A DNA stretch of 6,876 nt from Rubrobacter sp. (GCA_013815575.1 JACDFX010000092.1:1-6876), one strand, 5' to 3'. Positions 1 to 6,638 are shown, counted from the stretch's first letter. Numbers and translations: made by a program. Notes: generated by a model from the sequence alone, not told the origin.

Positions 1-200
1 AGATAGGCGAAGGCTCCATCGTCGCCGCCGGCGCCGTCGTCCCGGAGAACCGCGAGTTTTCGCCCCACAGCCTGATCGTCGGCCTCCCCGCCAAACGTGC
101 CGGCGACGTCACGGAAGAACAGGCGAGGGACGTCGAGCGTGGCGCCCGCGAGTACGTCGAACGCGCCGCCGCCCACCGGGAGTCACTGCGACGCGCCTAG
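1..200 (+). CDS. C-terminus of a gamma-carbonic anhydrase-like hexapeptide-repeat protein (5' end outside window)
   Basis: The frame is open from the window edge (first full codon at base 3) to TAG at 198-200, giving 66 residues. It starts IGEGSIVAAGAVVPE, a left-handed beta-helix hexapeptide turn. It continues with FSPHSLIVGLPAKRAGDVTEE and a charged helical tail containing YVERAAAHRESLRRA. The order of last hexapeptide coil, then 'SLIVGLPAK', then a C-terminal helix is typical of the gamma-carbonic anhydrase / YrdA / PaaY family, trimeric proteins of about 170-180 residues that bind zinc or another metal through three histidines. Those histidines lie upstream of the window, so carbonic anhydrase activity cannot be judged here. 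A related hexapeptide acyltransferase is the main alternative. The gene converges on the lipoprotein gene and its stop overlaps that gene's stop. Confidence 0.8.
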   Translation, partial: IGEGSIVAAGAVVPENREFSPHSLIVGLPAKRAGDVTEEQARDVERGAREYVERAAAHRESLRRA

Positions 201-205
201 CGCGT
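191..205. terminator. Short inverted repeat centred on overlapping convergent stop codons
   Basis: ACGCGC at 191-196 is the exact reverse complement of GCGCGT at 200-205, with a three-base CTA loop. The element spans the CTAG (197-200) that supplies TAG to the plus-strand gene and TAG to the minus-strand gene. Its position between convergent genes with no spacer suggests a bidirectional transcription barrier. It is short and has no T-tract close by on either strand, so intrinsic termination is uncertain and the repeat could be chance in GC-rich DNA. Confidence 0.35.
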
Positions 206-877
206 GTTGCGGGTGCCATTTTCTCTGATGTAGCCGAGGTGGAGGTGTTTGTTGTGGAGGTCTAGCTGGTCTTTGTACAGGATCCAACCCTCCTCGTAGC
301 CGAAGCCCAGCTCCCTGGTCCAGTCCCCGGGGCCGATGATCTGGTCCGGCCTGTTCTGGCCCGGGATGTCGGCCAGGACCCGCCCCACATCGAGGACCTC
401 CGGGCTCAACCCGTTACCCTCCACGGGCTCGCCGTCGACGTACCGGATATCGGCTGCCCGCCCGAAGAAGTGGGTATTCGGAAGCCCGCCGGCCTCGCCG
501 TAGCCGTCCGGGATGCGCGGGCCGTCCTCTACGCCCTGAACAAAGAAGTGGCCCTCCTTGAAGACGTCCACGCAGATCCTGTGTCTCTCCGTGACCGTCC
601 GCAGGGTCTCCACGAGGCGGGGATCCACCACGCCGCCGCGCAGGTCCTCTGCCGCCTCGGACGAAGCCCCGAAGTCCGGGTTGCGCAGAAGCTTCCGGAC
701 GGCGGGACCGCCGCGTTCGTCGTCGGGACCGAGGAAACCATCGTCGAGGAGGCCGCGCCCGAGGCCGGGCGGACAGGCCGGGTTCAGGGCCTCCCGGTCG
801 AGGCCGTCCGGGGTGCCGCACGCGGCCGCCAAGACCACGCACAGGCACAGCAGGGCGGCGAAAAATTTGGCCTTCAC
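197..877 (-). CDS. Secreted lipoprotein with an M15-like (D-Ala-D-Ala carboxypeptidase-type) metal-site motif, function unknown
   Basis: This gene encodes 226 residues from a GTG start at 877-875; an in-frame TAG lies four codons upstream, so no longer start is possible. The N-terminus is a lipoprotein signal: K2 and K4, a hydrophobic stretch at 5-19, and a relaxed lipobox LAAAC with Cys20 as the predicted lipidated residue, so the mature protein should be anchored outside the membrane. Residues 21-80 look like an acidic, proline/glycine-rich linker. The C-terminal half holds NTHFFGRAADI (134-144) and LHNKHLHLGY (207-216). The spacing H136-x(6)-D143 with a later HxH (H211, H213) resembles the Zn ligands of M15-type peptidases (SxHxxGxAxD ... 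HxH), which cut peptidoglycan peptides. A glutamate or tryptophan-histidine catalytic pair is not obvious, so activity is inferred. C35 and C102 could form a disulfide. It lies 26 bases downstream of gdh on the same strand, and no good Shine-Dalgarno is seen (AGGCGG directly abuts GTG). Confidence 0.7.
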   Translation of the reverse strand: MKAKFFAALLCLCVVLAAACGTPDGLDREALNPACPPGLGRGLLDDGFLGPDDERGGPAVRKLLRNPDFGASSEAAEDLRGGVVDPRLVETLRTVTERHRICVDVFKEGHFFVQGVEDGPRIPDGYGEAGGLPNTHFFGRAADIRYVDGEPVEGNGLSPEVLDVGRVLADIPGQNRPDQIIGPGDWTRELGFGYEEGWILYKDQLDLHNKHLHLGYIRENGTRNTR

Positions 878-903
878 CCGCCTATTCTACGACGCTGTAC
901 CCC

Positions 904-3900
904 TCAGCCGGCCGGTGTTTCGGCCTTCTCGGTGGGGGATGAGGGGACGAGGTTGCGGACTTCTCTGAGGGCGACGGAGAGGGTGGCGAGGTCGAAGGTG
1001 CCGCTGGCGTTTATGTCGGATAGGACGTGGAGGGTGCGGTCGGTGGCGTCGGAGTTGGCCGAGATCCAGGCCTCGATGCGCTCCAGCACCGGCCTCTCCT
1101 TCGGCGTGTCCCGCAGGGCGGCGGCTGTCAGCGCGGCCTGCAGTCCGTACACGTCGTCTCTGAGGGCGGCGCGGGCCAGGGCGCGCCAGCGGTTGTCGCG
1201 GGGGAGGGCCTCTATGTGGCCACGGAGCCAGTGAATTCTGAGCCGGTCCCCGAGGGCGAAGTACACCTCGGCCGCCGCCTCCGGCCTCTCCCCGGCCGCG
1301 ACCGCCACGTCCACCACGTCGAGCGCGCTGAACATGGCCCCGAAGGTGGCGACCCGCCGGGCCAACTCCGCCGGTACGCCCGCCTCGACGAGACGCTCCA
1401 TCTCCTCCTCGACGCCCTTCTTCTCGCCGTCGATCATGAACCGGTGGATGTTACTCGCCAGACCAGGTGCCTCCTCCCGGAAAAACGAGACCGTCCCCGA
1501 GACGTCCAGCGGCGGGCGCCGGTTGCGCAGGAGCCAGCGGGTCGAGCGTTCGACCAGCCTGCGCCATCCCAGGAGCATCCCCGTCTGGTTGCCGGCCTCG
1601 ACCTCGTCGTCAAGGGCCTCTATCTCTTCCCAGGCCTTGCGCAGGCCGAAGACCTCCACGGCGGCGGTAAAGGCGCGGGAGATCTCGGCCGGCGTCGCCC
1701 CCGTCTCCTCGCCCAGCCGGAAGACGAAGGAGGGGCCTGCCTTGTTCACCAGCTCGTTGGCGACGCGGGTGGCGACGATCTCTCGCCTCAGCCGGTGCTC
1801 CCCCAAGCGGTCGCCGAAGCGCTCGCGCAGCGGCTTCGGGAAGTACCGCTCGAGCTCGGTGGAGAGGTACGGGTCCTCGGGGAGGTCCGAGTCCAGGAGC
1901 TGCCTGTAGAGCGTGATCTTGGTGTAAGACAGCAGGATCGCGAACTCCGGGGCGGTCAGCCCACCGCCCTCGGAGCGCCGCTCCGCGAGCGTCTCGTCGG
2001 AAGGCAAGAATTCCAACTCGCGGTTCAGCGCGCCGGACTGCTCGAGGTGCCGGATGTAGCGGACGTGGACGTCAACCATGGGGTGGGCGAGGGCCAGGGC
2101 GTTGCTTATGGCTAGAGTCTGGTCGTAGTTGTCCCTGAGGACCAGCTCCCCGACCTCCTCGGTCATCCCCGCGAGAAGCTCGTTGCGCTGCTTCCCGGTC
2201 ATGTCGCCGCTCCTGACGATGGTGTCAAGCAGGATCTTGATGTTCACCTCGTGGTCGGAGCAGTCCACGCCGGCTGAGTTGTCCACGGCGTCCATGTAGA
2301 TCCGGCCGCCCTTCAAAGCGTACTCGATGCGCCCCCCCTGCGTGAACCCGAGGTTCCCGCCCTCCCCGACCACCCGGCACCGCAGGTCCTTCCCGCCCAC
2401 CCGCAACGAGTCGTTGGTCCTGTCTCCGACCTCGGCGTCGCCCTCCGTGCTCGCCTTGACGTAGGTGCCGATGCCCCCGTTCCAGAGCAGGTCCACCTCG
2501 GCCTTGAGCAGACCGTGTATCAAATCGTTCGGGGTCAGCGAATCCGCCTCCGTGCCGAGCAGTTCCTTGACCTGGGGGGTCAACGGTATGCTCTTGGCGG
2601 TTCGGGGGAAGACGCCACCGCCCTCGGAGAAGAGGCCGGTGTCGTAGTCGGCCCACGTCGAGCGCGGCAGCCCGAAGAGGCGTTCGCGCTCGGCGAAGCT
2701 CGCCCCGGGGTCGGGGTCCGGATCGAGAAAGACGTGCAGGTGGTTGAAGGCCGCGACGAGCTTCGTGTGCCTGCTGAGGAGCATCCCGTTACCGAACACG
2801 TCCCCGGACATGTCGCCGATACCTACCGTCGTGAAGTCCTCTTTCTGGACGTTCCGGCCGAGCTCGCGGAAGTGGCGCTTGACGGACTCCCAGGCGCCTT
2901 TCGCGGTGATGCCCATCTCCTTGTGGTCGTAGCCGACGGAGCCGCCCGAGGCGAAGGCGTCGCCGAGCCAGAAGCCGTACTCGGCGGAGATGCCGTTGGC
3001 GATATCCGAGAAGGTGGCCGTGCCCTTGTCCGCCGCCACGACCAGGTACGGGTCGTCCTCGTCGTAGCGGGCCACGTCGGGGGGTGGGACCACGTTGCCG
3101 TTCACGAGGTTGTCCGTCAGGTCGAGCATCCCGCAGATCAGGGTGCGGTAGCAGGCGATGACCTCCTTCTGGAGCGCCTCGCGGCCTCCTTCCGCGGGCG
3201 GACGTTTGACGACGAAGCCGCCCTTGGCGCCGACGGGGACTATGACGGCGTTCTTGACCATCTGGGCCTTCATGAGGCCGAGGACTTCGGTGCGGAAGTC
3301 CTCGCGGCGGTCGGACCAGCGGATGCCGCCGCGGGCGACCTCGCCGCCGCGCAGGTGGACGCCCTCTGCGCGGGGGGAGTAGACAAAGATCTCGAACCGG
3401 GGACGCGGCAGCGGCAGTAACGGTATCTCCCGCGGGTCGAACTTGAACGAGAGGTGTACCTTCGGTTCGCCCCCGTCATCCGTCTGGTAGTAGTTGGTGC
3501 GCACCGTCGCCAGCGTCACGACGAGGAAGTTGCGCAGGATGCGGTCCTCGTCCAGGCTCACGACCTCGTCAAGCGCCGCTTCTATCTCACCTTTGAGGCG
3601 TTCGGTCTCGTGTTCGGCCCGGGTGCCGCTCTTCGGGTCGAAGCGCCACTCGAAGAGGTCCACGAGAAGGCGGGCCACGTGGGGGTTGGCGAAGAGGGTG
3701 GCCTCCATGTAGGCCTGGGAGAAGGTGGTGCCGGCCTGGCGCAGGTACTTGCAGTAGGCGCGGAGGATCGTTACCTGGCGCCAGGTGAGGCGGGCGCGGA
3801 GGACGAGGCGGTTGAAGCCGTCGTTCTCGACCAGGCCGCGGTAGGCGCGGGCGAAGGCGTCCTGGAAGATCTCGCGCACTTCCCCGGTCTGGAACTCGTT

Positions 3901-5751
3901 GCGCGACTCGTCTACGAGGCCGAAGTCGTAGATCCAGACTTGAGGGGAGCCCGCGGGCTCTACCTTGTGCGGCCTCTCGTCCACGACCTCAACACCCATG
4001 TCTTCCAGTAGAGGGAGTACGGTGGAGAGGGAGATCTGCTCCCCGTACCGGAACAGCTTGAAGCCGAGAAACGCCTCCGGCTCCTCTATCGGGTGGTACA
4101 GGCTCATACCGAGGTCGCTCTCCGAGGCGAGTCCTTCTATGCGGCGAATATCCGCGACGGCCGTCCGGGCGAGGAAGCCGGCCCGGTAGCCCGCCGGGAA
4201 GGCGTCGCGGTATTTGTGGAAAAGCTCGTTTCCCCGTTCTTCCCCGACGCCTTCTATCAGGGCGTCGTAGAGGTTGTCCGCCCACGAGCGGGTAGTCTCC
4301 GCGAGCCGCTCCTCGATGTCCCCGACGTCGTACTCCGGGACCTCGCCCGGCTCCACGTACACGATAAAGTGGAGCCGGGCGAGCACGGACTCCGAGAGCC
4401 TGACGTCGAAGGCCGAGCCCACGCCGCCAAGAGAGTCGTGCAGGATCTCCTGCATCCGGCGTCGGACCTCGGTGTCGTAGTGGTCGCGCGGGACGTAGAC
4501 CAGGCAGGAGAAGAAGCGCCCGTAGGTGTCGCGGCGGACGAAGAGGCGGGTGCGCTGGCGCTCCTGCAGGTGCAGGACGCCCATGGAGATGTCGAAAAGC
4601 TCTTCTTTGGAGATCTGGAACAGCTCGTCCCGGGGATACGTCTCGAGTATCTCGACGAGGTCCTTCTCGTTGTGGCTCCCCTTTGGAAACCCGCCCCTCT
4701 CCAGAACGTACCGGACCTTGCGCCTGACGATGGGCATCTCGAAGACGCTCATGCTGTAGGCGGAGAACGTGTAGAGCCCGAGGAACCGCCGCTCCCCCGT
4801 GACGTTGCCCTCCCCGTCGAACTTCTTGACGCCGACGTAGTCCATGTAGGAGGGGCGGTGGACGGTGGAGCGGGAGTTGGCCTTGGTGAGGTTCAGGAGG
4901 TTGGGCCTGCGGGCGAGTCGGCGGACCTCCGGGGGGAGCCTGGAGAAGCTGTGGGAGTGGGGCTTGCGGCCGGTCTCGCGCAGGATGCCGAGGCCGGTGC
5001 CCTCGACGCCCATCAGGGCGTCCTCGCCGTTCTCGGAGATCAGGTCGTACTCGCGGTAGCCGAGGAAGGTGAAGTTGTCCGCCGAGATCCAATCGAGAAA
5101 AGCCTCTGCCTCCGCGAGGTCCTCCTCGTCGAGCGGCGGCGGGGCCACAAAGTCCGAGACCACCTCCCCGACCCGCTCCAGCATCTTGGGCCAGTCTTCG
5201 ACGGCGGCCCGCACCTGCGATAGCACGCGCCCCGTGCAGGCGCGAAGCTCTTCCAGGATCTCCGGTTCTGTCTGCCGGTCTACCTCCACGTGGATCACGG
5301 ACTCCGGGAGGGCATCTTCGTCCTCGGAGCCGGGCGGCAGCACCTCCAGGAGCCTGCCGCTCTCATCGCGACGGACCTTCATTATGGGGTGGAGCATCAG
5401 GTGGATGCCGAAGCCGCGGACGTTGACCTCCATCCGGATCGAGTCCACGAGGAAGGGCATATCGTCTGTTACGACCTCTAGCGCCGTGTGGGTAGATTGC
5501 CAGCCGTGCTCCTCGAAGAGCGGGTTGTACACCCGGACCTTCGACTCGCCGGGCGACCTCTGGAGGGCGAACCCGAAGTGGGCCATCGCGGCGCCGTAGA
5601 GGTCGATGGGCGAGCGGCCTCCGAGGTCTTCGCGCGGGATCCAGGCAAAATACTGCCGCGCGAACTCCTCCGCCTGTGCCACCCGGTCTTCGGGCATGTG
5701 CTCCCTGATGCGGTCCACAACCCTGTCAAGAAGTTCGTCTTTGGCAAGCAT
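904..5751 (-). CDS. gdh: NAD-specific glutamate dehydrogenase, large (about 180 kDa) type
   Basis: The product oxidatively deaminates L-glutamate to 2-oxoglutarate and ammonium with NAD+ (EC 1.4.1.2) in the cytoplasm, linking amino-acid breakdown to the TCA cycle. From the ATG at 5751 it has 1615 residues, the usual size of the large GDH family. The N-terminal half has regulatory ACT-like segments, roughly 60-150, 400-470 (FVRRDTYGRFFSCLVYVPRD) and 560-600. The catalytic core follows: GGEVARGGIRWSDRREDFR near 802-820, then MVKNAVIVPVGAKGGF, whose K833 and K843 match the substrate-binding and catalytic lysines of glutamate dehydrogenases, and VVAADKGTATFSDIAN at 904-919. The dinucleotide loop GIGDMSGDVFGNG starts at 977, and LLWNGGIGTYVK lies near 1088-1099. 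The last 350 residues are the helical C-terminal domain. The frame is also open to an ATG at 5808 (19 more residues), but only 5751 has a well-spaced GGGGAG, and MLAKDELLDRVVDRI is a more typical N-terminus. I see no frameshift or missing key residue. It may be cotranscribed with the lipoprotein gene. Confidence 0.97.
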   Translation of the reverse strand: MLAKDELLDRVVDRIREHMPEDRVAQAEEFARQYFAWIPREDLGGRSPIDLYGAAMAHFGFALQRSPGESKVRVYNPLFEEHGWQSTHTALEVVTDDMPFLVDSIRMEVNVRGFGIHLMLHPIMKVRRDESGRLLEVLPPGSEDEDALPESVIHVEVDRQTEPEILEELRACTGRVLSQVRAAVEDWPKMLERVGEVVSDFVAPPPLDEEDLAEAEAFLDWISADNFTFLGYREYDLISENGEDALMGVEGTGLGILRETGRKPHSHSFSRLPPEVRRLARRPNLLNLTKANSRSTVHRPSYMDYVGVKKFDGEGNVTGERRFLGLYTFSAYSMSVFEMPIVRRKVRYVLERGGFPKGSHNEKDLVEILETYPRDELFQISKEELFDISMGVLHLQERQRTRLFVRRDTYGRFFSCLVYVPRDHYDTEVRRRMQEILHDSLGGVGSAFDVRLSESVLARLHFIVYVEPGEVPEYDVGDIEERLAETTRSWADNLYDALIEGVGEERGNELFHKYRDAFPAGYRAGFLARTAVADIRRIEGLASESDLGMSLYHPIEEPEAFLGFKLFRYGEQISLSTVLPLLEDMGVEVVDERPHKVEPAGSPQVWIYDFGLVDESRNEFQTGEVREIFQDAFARAYRGLVENDGFNRLVLRARLTWRQVTILRAYCKYLRQAGTTFSQAYMEATLFANPHVARLLVDLFEWRFDPKSGTRAEHETERLKGEIEAALDEVVSLDEDRILRNFLVVTLATVRTNYYQTDDGGEPKVHLSFKFDPREIPLLPLPRPRFEIFVYSPRAEGVHLRGGEVARGGIRWSDRREDFRTEVLGLMKAQMVKNAVIVPVGAKGGFVVKRPPAEGGREALQKEVIACYRTLICGMLDLTDNLVNGNVVPPPDVARYDEDDPYLVVAADKGTATFSDIANGISAEYGFWLGDAFASGGSVGYDHKEMGITAKGAWESVKRHFRELGRNVQKEDFTTVGIGDMSGDVFGNGMLLSRHTKLVAAFNHLHVFLDPDPDPGASFAERERLFGLPRSTWADYDTGLFSEGGGVFPRTAKSIPLTPQVKELLGTEADSLTPNDLIHGLLKAEVDLLWNGGIGTYVKASTEGDAEVGDRTNDSLRVGGKDLRCRVVGEGGNLGFTQGGRIEYALKGGRIYMDAVDNSAGVDCSDHEVNIKILLDTIVRSGDMTGKQRNELLAGMTEEVGELVLRDNYDQTLAISNALALAHPMVDVHVRYIRHLEQSGALNRELEFLPSDETLAERRSEGGGLTAPEFAILLSYTKITLYRQLLDSDLPEDPYLSTELERYFPKPLRERFGDRLGEHRLRREIVATRVANELVNKAGPSFVFRLGEETGATPAEISRAFTAAVEVFGLRKAWEEIEALDDEVEAGNQTGMLLGWRRLVERSTRWLLRNRRPPLDVSGTVSFFREEAPGLASNIHRFMIDGEKKGVEEEMERLVEAGVPAELARRVATFGAMFSALDVVDVAVAAGERPEAAAEVYFALGDRLRIHWLRGHIEALPRDNRWRALARAALRDDVYGLQAALTAAALRDTPKERPVLERIEAWISANSDATDRTLHVLSDINASGTFDLATLSVALREVRNLVPSSPTEKAETPAG

Positions 5752-5758
5752 CGCCACG

Positions 5759-5764
5759 CTCCCC
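5759..5764 (-). promoter_or_regulatory. Ribosome binding site that decides the gdh start
   Basis: On the minus strand GGGGAG lies seven bases before the ATG at 5751. The upstream in-frame ATG at 5808 is preceded only by GCGGGGGCCCGTGG, with no AGG core at a normal distance. This favours the shorter protein. Confidence 0.6.
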
Positions 5765-5837
5765 GTCGCGTTACCCTTCCACCAGAACCATTCTAGCCCA
5801 AGCCCCATCCACGGGCCCCCGCCAGACCGTCAGGCCC

Positions 5838-5843
5838 ACTATA
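5838..5843 (-). promoter_or_regulatory. Candidate -10 box for gdh
   Basis: The minus strand reads TATAGT, five of six matches to TATAAT. It would start transcription near 5831 and leave a leader of about 80 bases before the preferred gdh ATG. No convincing -35 element is found at 16-18 bases; the nearest loose candidate, TTCAAC, is 21 bases away. A second -10-like word, TAGAAT, lies at 5795-5790 and is equally unsupported. Confidence 0.3.
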
Positions 5844-6000
5844 CCCTCGGGGAACAGTGCCGGGGTTGAAGGAGAGTGTCACGCGCTTTCCAGCTCTCCG
5901 GGCGGCGGCAAGCTACGCCTCGGTCGATGTTTGACGGGGCGCAGGCGTCCCGCGGAGTAGTCCCTCCAGAATGCACGTCCGAAGGCTTTCGTACGCTGTG

Positions 6001-6061
6001 CGAAGTTTGCGACGTCTACCCGTGCGTGCCGGACATCGCCATATTTTCGAGTTTCGACGTC
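6001..6061 (+). repeat. Imperfect direct repeat upstream of hicA
   Basis: CGAAGTTTGCGACGTC (6001-6016) recurs as CGAGTTTCGACGTC (6048-6061), differing by two single-base deletions. The two copies start 47 bases apart, and both end in the palindrome GACGTC. Their position 44-104 bases upstream of the hicA start makes an operator possible, but the hicB product here has no visible DNA-binding domain, so any regulator would be something else. Confidence 0.3.
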
Positions 6062-6104
6062 CGACGGCTAAAGATTCGGTTGGTAAGCGCAGACAATTCA
6101 AGAT

Positions 6105-6293
6105 ATGAAAGTTCGCGAAGCCATCGGGCTGATCAAGCAGGACGGCTGGCAATTGGTACGGACCAGAGGCAGCCATCGTCAATACAAACATTCCGACAAA
6201 CCCGGACTCGTTACCGTACCGGGCAAACCGGGTGACGAACTGGCCCCTGGTACACTCAACAGCATCCTCAAGCAGGCGCGCCTAAAGGAGTAA
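6105..6293 (+). CDS. hicA: HicA family toxin (mRNA interferase)
   Basis: This 62-residue protein has the size and motif order of HicA toxins, small double-stranded-RNA-binding-fold proteins that cleave mRNA independently of the ribosome and are held inactive by HicB. It reads MKVREAIGLIKQDGWQLVRTRG, then SHRQYKH, then GLVTVPGKPGDELAPGTLNSILKQARL. H24 in the GSH motif (22-24) is the expected catalytic histidine, and the 'G-LVTVPGKPGDEL--GTLNSILKQA' half is the usual second strand and helix. An in-frame TAA at 6084-6086 rules out a longer start, and no Shine-Dalgarno precedes the ATG. Toxin initiation should therefore be weak relative to the antitoxin. Hand-counted G+C is about 56%, below the neighbouring gdh, consistent with acquisition by transfer. 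The toxin-first order matches most hicAB loci. Confidence 0.93.
   Translation: MKVREAIGLIKQDGWQLVRTRGSHRQYKHSDKPGLVTVPGKPGDELAPGTLNSILKQARLKE
6284..6290 (+). promoter_or_regulatory. Strong ribosome binding site for hicB inside the end of hicA
   Basis: AAAGGAG ends directly before the hicA TAA and lies six bases before the hicB ATG. It is the best Shine-Dalgarno in the window and contrasts with the absence of one for hicA. This favours surplus antitoxin and translational coupling. Confidence 0.8.
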
Positions 6294-6296
6294 GAG

Positions 6297-6509
6297 ATGA
6301 AGTACCTCGTGGTTATTGAGCCGACCGGCACGGGGTTTTCGGCCTACTCCCCGGATCTGCCGGGCTGCGTATCGACTGGAACGACGCGTGCTGAGGTCGA
6401 AGTCAATATGCGGGAGGCCATCGAGCTTCATTTGGAAGGGTTGCGCGAGGAAGGGTACCCTGTTCCCGTCCCCGGCACTTCGTCCGCCTACGTAGAGATC
6501 CCGGCTTGA
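6297..6509 (+). CDS. hicB: HicB family antitoxin, short form without a DNA-binding domain
   Basis: The 70-residue product reads MKYLVVIEPTGTGFSAYSPDLPGC, then STGTTRAEVEVNMREAIELHLEGLREEGYPVPVP. This is the HicB partial RNase H-like fold: a strand pair starting 'YLVVIE', the 'SPDLPGC-STG-T' turn (18-29), a helix of the 'EA--NMREAIELHLEGL' type, and the 'G-PVPVP' exit. It should bind and neutralise HicA. The protein ends at 'YVEIPA', so the C-terminal ribbon-helix-helix or helix-turn-helix of longer HicB proteins is absent. Autorepression by direct DNA binding is therefore unlikely or needs another factor. Only three bases separate the hicA stop from this ATG. Confidence 0.93.
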   Translation: MKYLVVIEPTGTGFSAYSPDLPGCVSTGTTRAEVEVNMREAIELHLEGLREEGYPVPVPGTSSAYVEIPA

Positions 6510-6555
6510 GGTACCCGAACCGGAAAGTAGTGTAGGGAATCCAGGCTGCGCCGAT

Positions 6556-6591
6556 CCTCAACCGGCTTTCGCTTGAGGCGGGCCCGGCCCG
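6556..6591 (+). terminator. Two adjacent inverted repeats after hicB, possible terminator
   Basis: CCTCAA (6556-6561) pairs with TTGAGG (6573-6578) around an 11-base loop. It is followed at once by CGGGCC-C-GGCCCG (6579-6591), a 13-base perfect palindrome that can form a 5-bp stem with a CCG loop. They start 47 bases after the hicB stop. No T-tract follows (TTGGTAATC), so intrinsic termination is uncertain. Confidence 0.3.
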
Positions 6592-6593
6592 TT

Positions 6594-6620
6594 GGTAATC
6601 TGCCTCTGATACAGATTATC
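6594..6620 (+). repeat. Stem-loop ahead of the M20 peptidase gene
   Basis: TAATCTG (6596-6602) and CAGATTA (6612-6618) are exact reverse complements around a nine-base loop. A G-U and a G-C pair extend the stem to nine pairs in RNA (6594-6602 with 6612-6620). The stem ends directly before GGGGGAGGA (6621-6629). It could shape the leader RNA or be a two-fold protein site. A loose promoter reading also overlaps it: TTGGTA at 6592-6597, 16 bases, then GATTAT. Confidence 0.35.
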
Positions 6621-6638
6621 GGGGGAGGACTTTACATC

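Larger units (their letters stand above)
5752..6104. other. Divergent intergenic region between gdh and hicA
   Basis: This 353-base region separates leftward gdh from rightward hicA. The gdh-proximal part has the candidate -10 box and ribosome binding site. GGAGAG (5871-5876) pairs with CTCTCC (5894-5899) across a long loop. The part near hicA has an imperfect direct repeat (6001-6016 and 6048-6061). No coding frame is convincing. A plus frame from GTG 5876 stays open into hicA but overlaps it in another frame. A minus frame from about 6070 to a TGA at 5878-5880 has no usual start codon. No good promoter for hicAB was found. The stretch may be regulatory, a decayed gene or a dispersed repeat copy. 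Confidence 0.5.

Noticed and set aside
470..1234. Open frame of 254 codons on the plus strand spanning the lipoprotein and gdh 3' end
   Set aside because: It covers two genes with good motif evidence on the other strand and shows no family features.
1027..2115. Open frame of 362 codons on the plus strand, opposite the gdh C-terminal domain
   Set aside because: Antisense to gdh, low-complexity composition, no credible domain.
2515..3420. Open frame of 301 codons on the plus strand, opposite the gdh catalytic core
   Set aside because: The same antisense-shadow explanation applies; the opposite strand encodes conserved catalytic and NAD-binding motifs.
4093..5223. Long open frame (376 codons) on the plus strand, opposite gdh
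   Set aside because: It lies entirely antisense to a clearly recognisable glutamate dehydrogenase. Its composition (Val, Gly, Arg, Glu, Asp) is the usual antisense shadow of a GC-rich gene, with no recognisable motif.
6080..6097. Possible hicA promoter: TTGGTA at 6080-6085 with GACAAT at 6092-6097
   Set aside because: The two words are only six bases apart, so they cannot form a -35/-10 pair. Each alone matches its consensus at only four of six positions.
5913..6191. 92-codon minus-strand frame starting inside hicA
   Set aside because: It begins antisense within a recognisable HicA gene, and I see no family features.
5876..6235. 119-codon plus-strand frame from GTG 5876 running into hicA
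   Set aside because: Its AAGGAG lies only one base before the GTG. It overlaps hicA by 131 bases in another frame, and the protein is not recognisable. It is kept only as part of the unexplained spacer.
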